A stretch of 64,000 bases of DNA. Source: Siphonodentalium dalli (lineage: Eukaryota; Mollusca; Scaphopoda; Gadilida; Siphonodentaliidae). The stretch spans positions 29,080,987 through 29,144,986 of the forward strand of contig CP136063.1 in assembly GCA_032622095.1 (NCBI GenBank), in the 5' to 3' direction. The translations under genes were made by a program, and so were the position numbers. Below are positions 1 through 10,838 of the stretch, in pieces. The stretch's first letter is position 1; the number at the start of each line of letters is the position of its first letter. Under the pieces are notes generated by a model, which saw nothing but the letters and a program-made list of their open reading frames with translations, was not told the DNA's origin and did no database searches.

Positions 1-235
1 CTCCTGTCTACTACCCTGTCTTCTTCACCTACTGTCTTATCTTTCTTATTTTCAATTTATCTGGCAGTTTCCCTTTAATATTTAGTTACTACTTATTTTG
101 TATGCTTATGTTATTTCGTTTGTCATATGTTATGTTACTTTTTTTGGAGAGGAGGGAATATTAAGTACCTTGCGCACTTGTCCTCCAATCCATTTGCTAT
201 ATTTATGAGCAATAAAATATGTTAAACTAAACAGG
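1..235. other. Unassigned AT-rich flank of a Copia remnant
   Basis: No coding region is visible. A purine-rich run at 146-158 lies upstream of the reverse transcriptase fragment that starts at 236. It could be a decayed polypurine tract or part of a long terminal repeat, but no matching LTR pair was found in the window, so this stays a guess. Confidence 0.25.
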
Positions 236-526
236 ATGCATGACAACCAGTTACATGGTATGATTGCATGCCATGTGGATGACTTCTTATGGTGTGACTC
301 ATATTTGTTCAAGGAAAAGATTATTCAATCTCTGAGAAATGAATTTCAAATAAGCAAGGAGTCCTCAGATGTGTTCAAATTCCTTGGACTCTGTTTGGAA
401 CAAGAAAGCGATTGGATAACTCTAAATCAAGGACAATATATCAATGATGTTAAATGCACTCCAATAACGACACAAAGAAAGGTTGATAAGTGTCAGAGTT
501 TAAATGAAGAAGAAATAAAACTCTGA
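236..526 (+). pseudogene. Copia-type reverse transcriptase fragment
   Basis: This 96-codon open stretch looks like the palm region of a Ty1/Copia-type reverse transcriptase (RVT_2 family), which copies retrotransposon RNA into DNA. The segment ACHVDDFLWCDS carries the catalytic VDD core. It is followed by the family's usual F-LG(L) and LNQGQYI stretches, at about residues 45-70. The full polymerase is several hundred residues, so this is only a short internal piece, with no gag, protease, integrase or RNase H around it. Because no real start codon is known, the ORF limits only mark the open frame. The frame ends at a TGA after a lysine-rich tail that no longer resembles the family. A second, independent Copia piece lies on the minus strand at 1,652-2,112. 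Confidence 0.7.
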
Positions 527-885
527 CATACATCATTTGTCCATGTCTGGTGATTGTCTGGCGATGAGCATAGCGAATGCTTCCTCCGAAACAGTTGCTG
601 GCAGGTCACATAGCAGGATGTCCCAGATGCGGCAGTCTTCTATGGGGTGTTAAACTGACCAATACTCATAGATATACATTTAATGAAGACTCCAGCTAAC
701 CTTCGCTGTTGCTTCGATCTTCAAATTCAAACATTTTCTTAACCCTTTACCCAATACAACGGCCAAAAACGCCCAAATAAAGCTTCAACAGCCTAAAATA
801 TCTTCTGTCTGTCTCAATAACACCATACAAATATGGATATCATTGGAACCGGTTCATTGACCACATTGTGATGGTTACAGTTAAG
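527..885. other. Non-coding stretch with dispersed repeat
   Basis: No gene is visible. The segment near 615-640 (GCAGGATGTCCC) recurs near 2,524 next to another insertion. This suggests that both places derive from one older repeat, later split by element A. Confidence 0.4.
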
Positions 886-1626
886 CCCTGTGCCAATGCA
901 TTCTCTTATAAATGCGAGTCGACCATAGGTCGCCTCGCATATATAAGAGAATGCATTTTTTAACAATTTTTATAATACATGTATTTTTCTACATTCTTTG
1001 ACAATTTTATCATTTTTAATATGTGTTAAAGGTGGATTATCTCTTTGTAAACATGTATTATATAGTTACCGGGGTATAAAATATTAGATTTGAATCGAAG
1101 ACTCCTGTCCGGAAATGCTTCTATCGATTAATATTAATTTTATTTCAAATATTTTCTGGTCTAAAAAGGTGCGTTTGTTCAGCTAACGAACAATAGTGGT
1201 TACTGTTAACAAAGACCAGAAATTATATTGTGCAATTTTGTCACAAATAAACGTTAATTATACTCATTATCGCTTATATCTGGAACAAAACAATACAAAC
1301 AACCAATCTGTGACATTTGACATTCGTTGCGTAGCCGTAGGAACAGCCCAGTGCTCTATATTGCAATACGGTCTCATCCGAATGGTCGGTTCTAAAAATA
1401 GTAACATAAATGGGCCCGATTTAATATTCGAAATAAAATCAATATTAATTGACAGAAGCTTTTCCGGACATAGGTCTTCAGTTCATATCTATTATTTTAT
1501 ACCCACGCAACTATTTAAAATTTGTTATTTAAAAAGATAATCCATCTTTAAGCAAATGCATTCTCTTTTATATGCAAGGCGACCTATGGTCGACTCACAT
1601 ATATAAGAGAATGCATTGGCACAGGG
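886..1626. mobile_element. Family A miniature element, palindromic ends, copy 1
   Basis: The element begins CCCTGTGCCAATGCATT and ends with the reverse complement, AATGCATTGGCACAGGG. Each end is itself a roughly 69-bp palindrome centred on CGACCATAGGTCG, so either end alone can fold into a hairpin. No coding sequence is present. Between the ends lies AT-rich filler that also occurs in copies 3 and 4 (48,962 and 49,363). This copy is interrupted by a complete family B element flanked by TTAA (1,030-1,547), so the A insertion is the older event. No convincing target duplication was found. Confidence 0.75.
1030..1547 (+). mobile_element. Family B TTAA-target MITE, copy B1
   Basis: This is a 518-bp non-autonomous element with termini AGGTGGATTATC and GATAATCCATCT. 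It is flanked on both sides by TTAA (1,026-1,029 and 1,548-1,551). The inverted ends are homologous for over 100 bp (shared blocks include TCCGGAAA and TTTTATTTCGAATATT). TTAA targets with ends starting AGG are typical of Kolobok or piggyBac relatives; Kolobok is favoured by inference only. An open frame runs through much of it but is not believed to be coding. It is nested in family A copy 1. Confidence 0.85.
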
Positions 1627-1651
1627 CTGTTCTGTAAAGGGTTAAATCAGC

Positions 1652-2112
1652 TTAATTCAAAATAATGGTAAAAAGAACCAACTCCAATTTGTCTAAATTA
1701 CCAAGTTGTGGAAATACAAACTTGTACACATTGTTTATGACTTTCTTTTTGACTTTGTTGAGTTTCTTCCGAAATTTCGAGTCACTAATTTCACCTGAAG
1801 TAGTAAGATCCAGCACATCAAAAGACAAATCTGGTCGACTTTGTGATGCTAGCCAGTGCATCTGTCCAACAATCTCCATATACACACCACTCTCATTCCC
1901 TTTAGTGTTCACTGCATGTGACACCTGTTTCAATTCCTCTGTATACATGTGCTGCTGAAGATACACTGCCTCACTATACTGCTCAATGTCCAAACCAATG
2001 TACCGAAAACACGTGTCCATTCCTTCCCACAGCGGAATCTTTTGGTAATGCAGTCAATCACTTTAGTTTTGAATAAATCACTGCCAGTCCAAAGAATGTC
2101 ATTAACATGCAT
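1652..2112 (-). pseudogene. Copia reverse transcriptase, frameshifted
   Basis: Two overlapping minus-strand frames (1,930-2,112 and 1,652-2,020) together give a Copia RVT_2 segment. The first carries HVNDILWTGSDLF, where the catalytic VDD core has become VND. The second continues with RYIGLDIEQ and then VGQMHWLASQSRPDLSFDV, the family's Q-WLA-QSRPDL block. A frameshift near 2,020 separates them. The loss of an active-site aspartate and the frameshift both show that it is dead. The usual RNase H region is missing downstream. It is a different copy from the plus-strand fragment at 236-526, since the sequence of the shared region differs strongly. Confidence 0.75.
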
Positions 2113-2209
2113 TAAAACATACCTTCTCCCTGCTAGAGAAATAACGCTGGATCGAGTTTTGACTGCGCATATATTCAGTGCATTCGGTTGTCGGGAACAG
2201 GATCTGTCG

Positions 2210-2360
2210 TCTGGCCATTGGTATGGGTAGTCCGATTCTTCTACAAATATTGTGCGGCTGGTTGAACGGGCTGTAACAACAACATGATAACGTGTTCATC
2301 TAAGTGATACGGCGTGTCAGTCTGTATGGTTCGCTCTTCTGTAGCAAACAAAATAAAAAG
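2210..2360. repeat. Direct repeat, left copy (pairs with 2804-2957)
   Basis: About 150 bp from the TCTGGCC block through GGCTGTAACAACAACATGAT to an A-rich tail is repeated at 2,804-2,957 with scattered mismatches. The copies are about 590 bp apart. The open minus-strand frames over both copies (2,102-2,299 and 2,377-2,877) show no recognised domain. Confidence 0.7.
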
Positions 2361-2378
2361 TAAGAAGGAATGTATATT

Positions 2379-2530
2379 AACCCTTTGAGTGCCAGGGGCC
2401 GATCTCATCGGCCCTAAACCTACAAAATAAGTCTGTTAAAGAAGATAAGAATAAATTATTAAAATTGTAAAAAAAAAAATTGTTAGGCCAATGCATTCTC
2501 TTATATATGCGAGGCGACCTATTGCAGGAT
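2379..2530. mobile_element. Family A-like fragment (half palindrome)
   Basis: TTAACCCTTTGAGTGCC is followed by the AT-rich A filler and then half of the A palindrome (GCCAATGCATTCTC... to GACCTATTG), where the arm stops. It is a truncated relative of the palindromic A element. Confidence 0.5.
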
Positions 2531-2803
2531 GTCCCGGATGCACCTGTCTTCTGTTGGGATTCGATTGTCTGGTGCTCTGTTGTGTCGTTTGTCGGTCGCT
2601 GATTGTCATTTTGTTGTTCAAACTCGTTTACATTGTCAGTTGGCTCGTTGACGTTTGCTTGTTTAAGATTGTCGTCTGATGGTTGCAGGAATCCATATCG
2701 GATGTTGTGTATTTTTCCTCTGACGACGTTAAGCTTGTCCCTCAGTGCGGAATACCCTTCGCTGACCTCTGCTACCTTCGAATTTTCCCGGCACTCAAGG
2801 AAG

Positions 2804-2957
2804 TCTGGCCGTTGGTATGGGTAGTCTGATTCTTCTGCTAGAGCCAATGTTGCGCGGGAGGGCTGTAACAACAACATGATAACATGTTCATCTAAGCGAT
2901 ATGGCGTATCCGTCGCTATGGTTCACTCTTCTGTTGCAATCTAAACCAAAAAAAAGC
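2804..2957. repeat. Direct repeat, right copy
   Basis: This is the second copy of the 150-bp repeat at 2,210-2,360. It shares the GGTATGGGTAGT and GGCTGTAACAACAACATGAT blocks and the A-rich tail. Confidence 0.7.
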
Positions 2958-3028
2958 TAACAATTTTCAAAGATACCGAGTGAACAGTAATTTTAAAATG
3001 GTGCTTGGGAAACTGTTGGAGTTCGCTA

Positions 3029-3055
3029 CCCCCCCCCCCCCCCCCCCCCCCCCCC
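3029..3055. repeat. Poly-C tract
   Basis: An uninterrupted run of about 27 C. Similar G or C runs occur near 3,963, 10,191, 19,041, 31,542, 50,521 and 63,920. Confidence 0.95.
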
Positions 3056-3089
3056 ATATCATATAATTGCTGCTCGGATATTTATTGGT

Positions 3090-3692
3090 ATGGATGGTGA
3101 TTCCACGCCAGAAAAATTGCATTTAACACAATTGCGTAAACGTGGCCGCAAGCGAATGGACAAAAAGTCTGGTCGTAAAAGGGCCAGGAAGGGCGATTAC
3201 ACAGTCGTTCCCGCACCGGATTCTAGTATTTCAAATAAAACACAAGTAACACCAACCCGATCAGTGGTATCTGTTTCTCCAAGTGGAGGAGATACTTTTA
3301 CAATCTCACCTGCGAAAGATGCTATAACACCACATCCGATTCTCTATCAAATGGAGGGCAAACTTTTACACACTCCTAGTTGAGTCAAATTGCAGAACCG
3401 TCCCATCTACCATAACTGCTTGTGTAGCAATGTGCACGAGTCGCCTCATAAACGCCATACAAAGTGTGCTGAAGTGTTAACTTTTCAAATCCACAGTTCT
3501 ACCAATAGCTCACTAATATCACGGATCTACACTGATGAACAGTTACAACCAATGCCCATTTCCCCTGAAACCCCCAAATCACAAAACTCACCATGCAACG
3601 CTCAACGAAACATTCGTGATCAACATGCATTAATTCTCAGTTCGTCTCAGAATTTATCCATGTCACAAAACTCCGTCATCGATCAAGGCTAA
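3090..3692 (+). pseudogene. Low-complexity basic ORF pair, possible N-terminus of TE gene
   Basis: Two consecutive open frames (3,090-3,383 and 3,390-3,692) sit upstream of a broken Ulp1/PHD gene. The first begins MDGDSTPEKLHLTQLRKRGR and is rich in lysine and arginine (a possible nuclear localisation region), then serine, threonine and proline. The second is rich in serine, glutamine and proline. Neither has a recognisable domain. Their position and strand suggest they are the disordered N-terminal part of the same transposon-borne protein, now separated from the protease part by about 1.2 kb of repeats. This link is inferred from order and strand only. They could also be chance frames. Confidence 0.3.
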
Positions 3693-3957
3693 TCAAAGTA
3701 TGACCAAACGGACATTCTACAACCCAACTAACTCACCGCTATCTATTACGATGACACACAACTCATGTCTCAGCTCACCACGACAACGCACAAAGTACGT
3801 ATGTTATGGAGTCTGGTGGGATAATAACGCCAATAACAGGCTGTTCCCCTGTAAAAGTCAGTATTGAACTGCTCATATGTAAAGTCACCCACTAGCCTGC
3901 CATCCATTACAAATCATGTCACTTTAAATAGCACTTTATCTCCCGATCAGAGACGTG

Positions 3958-4700
3958 GCGACAGGGGGGGGTATGGGGGGGGGGGGTGTCTCACCTCCCC
4001 CCAACTTTGGTCAAAATTTTCAACAGTTGGAAATTTCATACCTGAAAATACATTAGTTGGAAATTTCACACCAACAGTATGTTGAAAATGTTCTTGTAGT
4101 TTGATTTTCAAACAATTTCTTGGCGGGGGGGGGGGGGAATTGTTTTTGGACCAATATTTGCAAATTTTCTTATTTTTGGTAAAAATTTTGGACTGAAATA
4201 GTCATCAGTTGGAAATTTTCCAACCTCAGGGGGGTGTCAGGTTGGAAATTTCCAACAGTTGGAAAGCTTGTGTCCTGGACCCTCTGCCATGGCCAGTGAA
4301 AAAATGCTAGTTAATTTAAGAAAACAATATTATCATACATTTGGTCAACATTGTCATTGGAATTGTCATCAGTTGTAAATTTTCCAACCAAAGTGGAGTG
4401 TTAGGTTGGAAATTTCCAACTCTAGGAGGGCTTGAGGCTAGTCTAGGTGCCAGGATTTTGCGATTTTCTAGTTCAGATTACAAAATTTTCCAATAATTTG
4501 TGGCCAATACAAAAACGCTAATAAGTTTAACAACATTTTACTATATTTGGTCAAATTTGTGGACTGAAATGGTTATCAGTTGGATAATTTTCCAACCTGA
4601 GGGGGGGAGTATGAGGTTTGAAATTTCCAACACTATAGGAAGGCTTCAGTTGAGGCCAGTCTAGTTGCTAGGATTTGCGATTTTCTTGTTTCAAAATTTT
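3958..4700. repeat. Degenerate tandem repeat with TTGGAAATTTCCAAC cores
   Basis: A roughly 190-bp unit recurs about three times. Each contains a short inverted pair, CAGTTGGAAATTTTCCAACC and GGTTGGAAATTTCCAAC, with a G-rich spacer. No gene is seen. It lies between the possible N-terminal and the protease parts of the Ulp1/PHD pseudogene. Confidence 0.65.
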
Positions 4701-4864
4701 CTCACACCGGGCCGAACAACCATGGTAAGTCTGGTGTGTTGCGGTCTGTTGCCCGTAGCCGTGTGCTTTTATATGGAGTTAAATATGTAAAAATATCTGA
4801 ATGTTCTCATACCGGGAATATAGAGATGGGATATTAGGCCTAAGAGCACTGAGATACAAGGGGA

Positions 4865-4965
4865 GATGCAAATGGAATTATGCAAAAATTTGTGTTCGGT
4901 CTGATTCTGATTCAAGGGGGGGGGGGGGTGCAGTTGGAATTTCCCGTGGACACCCCCGAACGGAA
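4865..4965 (+). repeat. Dispersed repeat, inverted relative at 48345-48500
   Basis: The block GCAAATGGAATTATGCAAAA, then a CAAGGGG run, TGCAGTTG and GGACACCCCCG recurs in the opposite orientation at 48,345-48,500, with substitutions. Confidence 0.65.
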
Positions 4966-5690
4966 ACACTCTAACCACGTCCCTGCTCCCGGTGCCCTGC
5001 ATCTGGTGGCATCACCTGCTTCATCATTATCATTCAACCATGTTTTACCTGATGCATTGACTCCAAACAAAGTGCGGACAATTAAAGATGGTAAGTGGCT
5101 CTGCGATGCCATTGTCATGGAAACACAGCGTATCCTTGCCAGTCAATTCCCTGTATTTACAGGATTTGAAGATACTATATATGCACCATCTAGGAATGTG
5201 TCCAATAGTGTGTTCAATTACTTTTCCGGATTTGGTCGTGACCATCCTGGGGGCCATAGCTAGTCATTGGGTGGCCTCAACATACATTCCTTGTGATAAA
5301 AATAATGCTGTGTACGTGTTCGACTCATAACAAACAAATAGTGACGACTGTGGAGTCTTTGCCCCGGCCAATCTTACTGAATTTTGTTTTAATCCAGCAT
5401 TTGGAAGATATTATTATACCCAATTTAGGGCCCACGACATGCGAAGCCACCTTTTGAAATGTTTGAAAGACAAACAGATTACTAAATTTCCAAAATCCAC
5501 ATTGTCTTGCAACACAAAGCTCAGGTATGGCAGTTGACATTGAAAAGAACTGTTCATACATAAGATGCTCAATGCCCGATTGTTATTACAACATGATAGA
5601 GTGCACATATTGCCGCAAGTGGTATCATATGATATGCCATAAAGTCATGCATAGTCCAGCGTAATTGGGGGAAGTGGCGATGTTATCCAG
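4963..5690 (+). pseudogene. Ulp1/SENP-like protease plus PHD finger, decayed
   Basis: The plus strand encodes pieces of a C48 (Ulp1/SENP-like) cysteine protease of the kind carried by several eukaryotic DNA transposons. In order: an N-terminal part with KDGKWLCDAIVMETQRIL (ends at 5,263); in another frame SHWVAS with the catalytic His, then VYVFDS with the catalytic Asp (stop at 5,328); then, past the stop, DCGVFAPANLTEF with the catalytic Cys. The frame continues through MRSHLLKCL and FPKS, a typical family tail. A further frame change leads to a C-terminal PHD-like zinc motif (MIECTYCRKWYHMICH, near 5,585-5,645). One frameshift near 5,240, one stop at 5,328 and one more frame change show that it is dead. 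All three catalytic residues survive, so the decay is fairly recent. The host transposon family is unknown. Confidence 0.7.
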
Positions 5691-5761
5691 ATCAGAAGTA
5701 ATTAACTAAATACCACATTGGATGGCTTGAAATATATTACGCATATAACTGGTTGCTCCTG

Positions 5762-6060
5762 TGGCATCGGGCAATCGCAAATTTTCACCCAACGTTCCAA
5801 CTAGGGCGAGACTTGTTTACCCCATGGGTTAGGTATGTTCGATGCCATGAGATCAACGGGGCTATTTGGACATGATTCATAGTAGTTATTATCGATATAG
5901 TGCTGTTGGTCGTATGATATTTTACAAACTCATTCAATAGGCCGGTTGATCGCATGGCATCGGGCAGTTGCAATTCTTGCCCAATGTTCCAACAAGGGCG
6001 AGACTTGTTTACCTCATGTTGGGTATGTTCGATGCCATGCAATCAACCGGACTATTTCTG
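5762..6060. repeat. Two-copy tandem repeat, about 184 bp apart
   Basis: The segment from GGCATCGGGCA through GGGCGAGACTTGTTTACC to GGTATGTTCGATGCCATG occurs at 5,765-5,850 and again at 5,948-6,040. Each copy opens with GGCATCG and closes with CGATGCC, so each unit is also a weak inverted repeat. Confidence 0.75.
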
Positions 6061-6827
6061 CTAGTGTTTGCTATGCGAGAGATCCTCATTAGATAGTATA
6101 GCGTAATTGAATATATGCTACCATATAGATAAGATGGTATGTGAACCCGGTAGTTTGTAGATGGACGATAAAGGCATATATTTATGTGTGTGTATTATGT
6201 TTTTAAACAGTGTTTTCATGTTGTATATAGATATACGTTTTATTTCTATTTGTTATTTTTATTGTTATTAAAGTATGTGCGTCTTTTCTTAATCTTGCAA
6301 TATCATGATCATTAGTTGGTACGGTGAGTGCCCATCTTTACACCAGGTTCACGGCGCTAAGCCGATCCTCCATGTTGGTGTGAGCTGGGCAACAGGCCAA
6401 CGCCTGGCTAAAAGGCTAGTAGAAATTGTTGCTGATTTGTAATTGTTTATTTTTGTGATTTTATTTTTTGTAAGATATATATAATTTATACATCCAGTTT
6501 AAATAGTTGGAATTGTTTCGGTTCAAAAAACATTGCTTTTCCTGAATGTGCAACATATATTCACATCGATGAAGATGTACAATTAAGAAGAACAAGAAGA
6601 AAAAGATGAGGGACATGGAGGAAGAAATAGAGACCAAGAAGAGACAAAGGCACCTTTTCGTATCAAGATGTTAGAAGGGTTATCACTCCAGATATTGCAT
6701 TTTATACAATATAATGTTGTCGTCTTGAGATATTATCTTCTAAAGATATTTATGTAAATGCACAGTTATATTTTATATAATACATATGTTTTTTATTCAA
6801 ATGCCTGTGGAATTATGTAGATAGTAG
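6061..6827. other. No gene seen
   Basis: AT-rich sequence with a purine-rich block at 6,580-6,650. No ORF or RNA gene could be supported. Confidence 0.5.
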
Positions 6828-7145
6828 TTTATTAACATAACCACATTAGAAATTTGCTTTGCCGTTCAATGGTTTCAATAAAATTTACTCCATTTAAATT
6901 TTTCTCAATTTCAATAATTATGAAAAATTTAAATTGAGTAAATTTTTTCTTGGAATTTACTAAATTTCAATTTTCATAATATCCATCATCAATTTTAACA
7001 ATTTCAATCAAATTTTCCTCTTTTTAAATTTTTCGCAATTCAAATTTTTCCTAATTGTTGAACTTGAGAAAAATTTAAATGGAGTAAAATTTTATTGAAA
7101 CCATTGAACTGCAGAGCAAATTTCCAATGTGGTTATGTTAATAAA
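6828..7145. mobile_element. MITE with long imperfect TIRs
   Basis: A 318-bp foldback. The left end TTTATTAACATAACCACATT and the right end (its reverse complement) pair for about 95 bp with few mismatches, through GGTTTCAATAAAATTTTACTCC and beyond. The centre is very AT-rich with no coding potential. No target duplication is clear. Confidence 0.8.
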
Positions 7146-7512
7146 AGTCGCAAAGACACACACTCCCCTTGAATGTGGGTAATTGTGCCGAGTTTCACTG
7201 ATCGGACTCGAGTGGTACCGGTAAGTGCAAAATAGCACAACCACTACAAACTATACACATATATAAGCACGTTGTGCTGAAACAGATATATTGCACATAT
7301 GTGCAATGTCTAGCTACTAGACAAAAACAAACTTTAAAGCTGCCTGACTTTTTAAGTCTGCCAGTCCAAAGCCCGGATAAAAGCTGATGGGAGTTTTATG
7401 TTTTTGGTTCCTTGTGTGGCGTTTTGAAAAATTTATTTAATTGACAATAATAAAACTTCCAGTGTAAAATATTTTAATGACGATGTAGATTGTTTGTTGG
7501 ATGCCAAAATAA
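7146..7512. other. No gene seen
   Basis: Intergenic sequence to the left of the hAT-like element. No supported feature. Confidence 0.5.
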
Positions 7513-7910
7513 CAAGGATGTAGGGTCCTGAGAATTGGAGATTTTGATCGAATCGAATATCGATTCGAATCATATATGTATATGATATTCTCAATTGGGC
7601 ATGTTTTGTCAATGATTAGACGATTTGTGAAACGTTCCATGAACTACATGCACGAAGTTAAATCATAACTTATGTGGCGATGAACCGTCATTTGCAATAC
7701 TATTAACTTCAATTGATAATTGATTAAAACGTCCAAGCGGCCGTCACGACGATTAATATATAACCACTAAACGGATTATTGAAACTAAAATCACGCAATT
7801 TTTTTACAGATTGCATGTGCATGCAAAATTGCAAATCAACATATGGAATCGCCCGTTGTTATAAACTTGAAGATGCAACAACAGTCGCAGTGTAGCCTGT
7901 TTATGTATCC

Positions 7911-8134
7911 AGAAGCATCCAGCACTACATCTTACATCTTCTGTGTCTTTACGGCCAGCATTGACCAACCCCAGAACGTGGTCTGAGTATATCCCTAACT
8001 ATGTATAACATATCTAAATAGTCATTTACAGATAGCTTATACATAGTTAGGGATATACTCAGACCACGTTCTGGGGTTGGTCAATGCTGGCCGTAAAGAC
8101 ACAGAAGATGTAAGATGTAGTGCTGGATGCTTCT
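7911..8134. repeat. Perfect 98-bp inverted repeat (long hairpin)
   Basis: The left arm 7,911-8,008 and right arm 8,037-8,134 are perfect reverse complements over 98 bp, with a 28-bp loop. Transcribed in either direction, it would make a long, fully paired double-stranded stem. No ORF is present. It may be a foldback transposon or a recent inverted duplication; no terminal target duplication was recognised. Confidence 0.95.
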
Positions 8135-8708
8135 TGGACAGATGATTCCATAGGTGGGTCGTTGTGCCAGATGCTTACGATTTATACAACATGTTGCATT
8201 CATCACATGTATAAGCCTGCAGCTTTATCATGTTTAAAATAAACATGAATAACTGATGACGTTTTGTCAAGACTTTGTGCCAAAGAACGCTCCAAAATTG
8301 AAAGTAAACTTCAAAAGGAAACACCGCCAAAATGCAGTTTTCGATGCCGGGGACACGTGTTGTTTAAATTCGGGGCTATATTACATCAAGCTAGCCACAC
8401 AAGCTTGCGTATGCGTATGGTGCGTTGTGTTATTTTTATCGCATGCGATTGTCGGACGGAAAATCAAATAGAAATGCACGGGCACCCACACATGCATGCG
8501 GTTCCGATGCGAAACTATCCTGACGCGCCGAATGCCTCCGATTTTGATTGGACCGAAAATACTCGTATTTCCATCCGATAGAAATCGTCGCTCCGTTTGC
8601 GTTTGCATGTAAATCCATGGTGAAGTGACTGAAACGATCACTATCGGACAACGTTCGCATGACCCCAACGCCACGACGAACGGATCCGATTATTTTCGCT
8701 AACGCATA

Positions 8709-10000
8709 GGTGACACTCCACAGTTTCGAATGATCAGTAGGGGTAAATTTCTTAGAACAGAGTACCAGTGTTTTCTGTCACCATGGGTGTGGTATGTTTA
8801 TTGAGAGAAGGTTAGTTATGAATTTGTGGATTTTTAGAGGATGTCTTTGAGTTTTGAAAAATATTGTTTCAGGTGACCTTGACCCCACCAGTATGAAGTA
8901 GTAGCCATTTCTGCGAAACAGTGGCTCCAGACACCAGCGTGACTTTTTAGCACCTAAAATTTGTCATCTGCATGAACAATATTTAAAAAAAACTTAGTGG
9001 TGAGAAGTTTGAAATTTTTTGATATTATTGTTAGGAAACGGTGTTCTTCCAGACAACATAGGCGGCTATACCATAGATTTTCTGGTTTTTGTGTCCCACG
9101 GGCCTGAAATCGCTTATTTTGGCCATTTTTGCATCAAAATTTCATTTTTCAGGCACACAATCAAGGGGCATAACTCTTGCTAACCCCCATTAAAATGACA
9201 ATTCTGTACCAAAATCTTTAAAGGGGTACTGTACCCCAATTTCAATAAATTCCCGGTGACAATGGCGATCTAATATGAATATTATATTATAAAATAACTA
9301 ATTTGAGTCGACGATGTCTACTGAAAACGTTCCGGTTAACAGGCTATCGTAAAAGTAAAATTGAATTATTTAATATAAATTCATTTATGGCTGGAGTCAT
9401 AAAATGGAGAATTATGCCATTACGAGTTACCGTTCTTGAAATCGCATATGTTGCGTGTCTTTTATCGACGGCCGTTCGCGAACATTATTGAGTTGCAAAC
9501 AAAACATGTTACCTGCAAAAGAAGGCCCGTTATAACCGATTCGGAAAAAAAGGAGAAAGAAACAAGAGTCATAAAGCGTCAAGTATTTTATAGGGAGTGA
9601 GATTGTTCGATGGAAGAGATTGAATGCATCAATCGAAGCTGTGAGCAATGAACTTCCGCTTCTTCATGCGACCTGCGTCTTCTCCGGTGAAGGTCAAAAA
9701 CATGGCGCGTAGTTTGAAATCGTAATATTTTTGTTTCCAAGATCAATATTTTCTTCGCTAAATTAGGTTTATACGAAACTCATATAACACGAACACAATC
9801 TAACTTGAAAGTTATTTCAATGGGAGTAAATAAAAAAATCGCCTATCTTTGTGTACAGTACCCCTTTAAGTCTAGTATGTGCTCAACCCAGGTATATATA
9901 CATTGTATATGTGTTGTGGGATAACATTTCAGTTATTTTTCATTGAATTGATGCCCCCCTTATTTTGCACCAATCCCTGCAGAAACTGTGGAGTGTCGCC
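8709..10000 (+). mobile_element. GGYGACACTCC element, copy C1 (interrupted)
   Basis: It starts GGTGACACTCCACAGTTTC and ends GAAACTGTGGAGTGTCGCC, about 19-bp inverted ends. Without its insertion it is about 645 bp, and it is highly similar to copy C2 at 10,839-11,470 in the same orientation. It contains a complete TTAA element at 9,222-9,865. No coding sequence is seen. Confidence 0.8.
9222..9865. mobile_element. TTAA-target MITE with AGGGGTACTG ends
   Basis: A 644-bp element with ends AGGGGTACTGTACCCC and GTACAGTACCCCT, flanked by TTAA on both sides (9,218-9,221 and 9,866-9,869). The sister copy C2 has the uninterrupted sequence AAATCTTTAAGTCTAG near 11,333-11,348, an exact empty site with a single TTAA. 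It carries no recognisable transposase. Short open frames inside it (for example 9,303-9,491) are not convincing. Confidence 0.9.
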
Positions 10001-10838
10001 TTCAAGACCAGCAAATAGCACCATTTTCATCTGTCAACTTGACAAATATTGTTACTGAAAATCATTTTTTAGCAAATCTGTTCAGTTAGAAGGAACATTT
10101 TATGGTAGATACACCATTCTTCTATGGATATTCCAATACAGGTTGTCTTTAGTCATATAAATTGGTGGGGATATGGAGTCTTGGATCAGTGGGGGGGGGG
10201 GGGTGGTTGTTCATGTATATGGTTATTGGTGATTTTTCAGATGATGGGTACTTCTTCATGACATCATATGCCCCTTGAATCTTAGCTGAAAAGGCTGATA
10301 TTGTGACATTACACAGTATACAACAAGATTAGATATTCAGTCTTTCTTATTCACAAGTGTGAAATATAATAATTCAGGTTCCCTTGGTCATATTTCACTT
10401 GACAACATATTGTTCATGTGATGTCATAACCTTGTAAAGCTTTCCCTTAATGCTAAATAAGACTTGGAATTTTTTAACCCATAGTTTTGGGAGAGTATTT
10501 ATAGTTGTTGTATGAAATATTATGTTTTATTTTGATATCTGAGGAAAATATGCATCTCATAATATATTTTATACAACATTTTAGCATTTCAGACCTTTTT
10601 CAAGCCATAGATGATGGTTGAATATATCCATTTTGTCACTACGTCAAGCATAACGTCATTGGGTTCTGAAAGACCCAAAAGGGGTGAAATCATGGGGTGC
10701 ATGTAAATCCCCACCCAATCTGGCTGCCTGTGATTGCAATAACGCATGGGGTGTAATATATCATTTTAAGCGGTATAATGCAGAGAATATGGAGGTGTGG
10801 TCCCTATTAAAGATTAATAAAATTGCATTTCCCCTTAA
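10001..10838. other. Unique spacer between C1 and C2
   Basis: No gene is visible. It contains a G run at 10,191-10,204. It is bounded by two direct copies of the C element and may have been carried with them. Confidence 0.5.

Noticed and set aside
1196-1540. An open frame conserved through family B copies (also 17,184, 20,998, 44,948, 56,561 and 57,665)
   Set aside because: It is conserved only because the MITE copies are similar. Differences between copies often change the amino acid, several copies lack a start, and no domain is visible.
2377-2877. 166-codon minus-strand ORF
   Set aside because: It spans a family A fragment and half of a direct repeat. The N-terminal part may be old transposon coding sequence, but nothing can be recognised.
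6380-6425. Helitron 3' end (CAGGCCAACGCCTG hairpin followed by CTAGT)
   Set aside because: The stem is only 5 bp, and no Helitron 5' end or other copy was found. The motif could be chance.
8256-8674. Overlapping plus and minus ORFs of about 100 codons
   Set aside because: They overlap in several frames, lie in a GC-richer patch inside the hAT-like element and show no motif.
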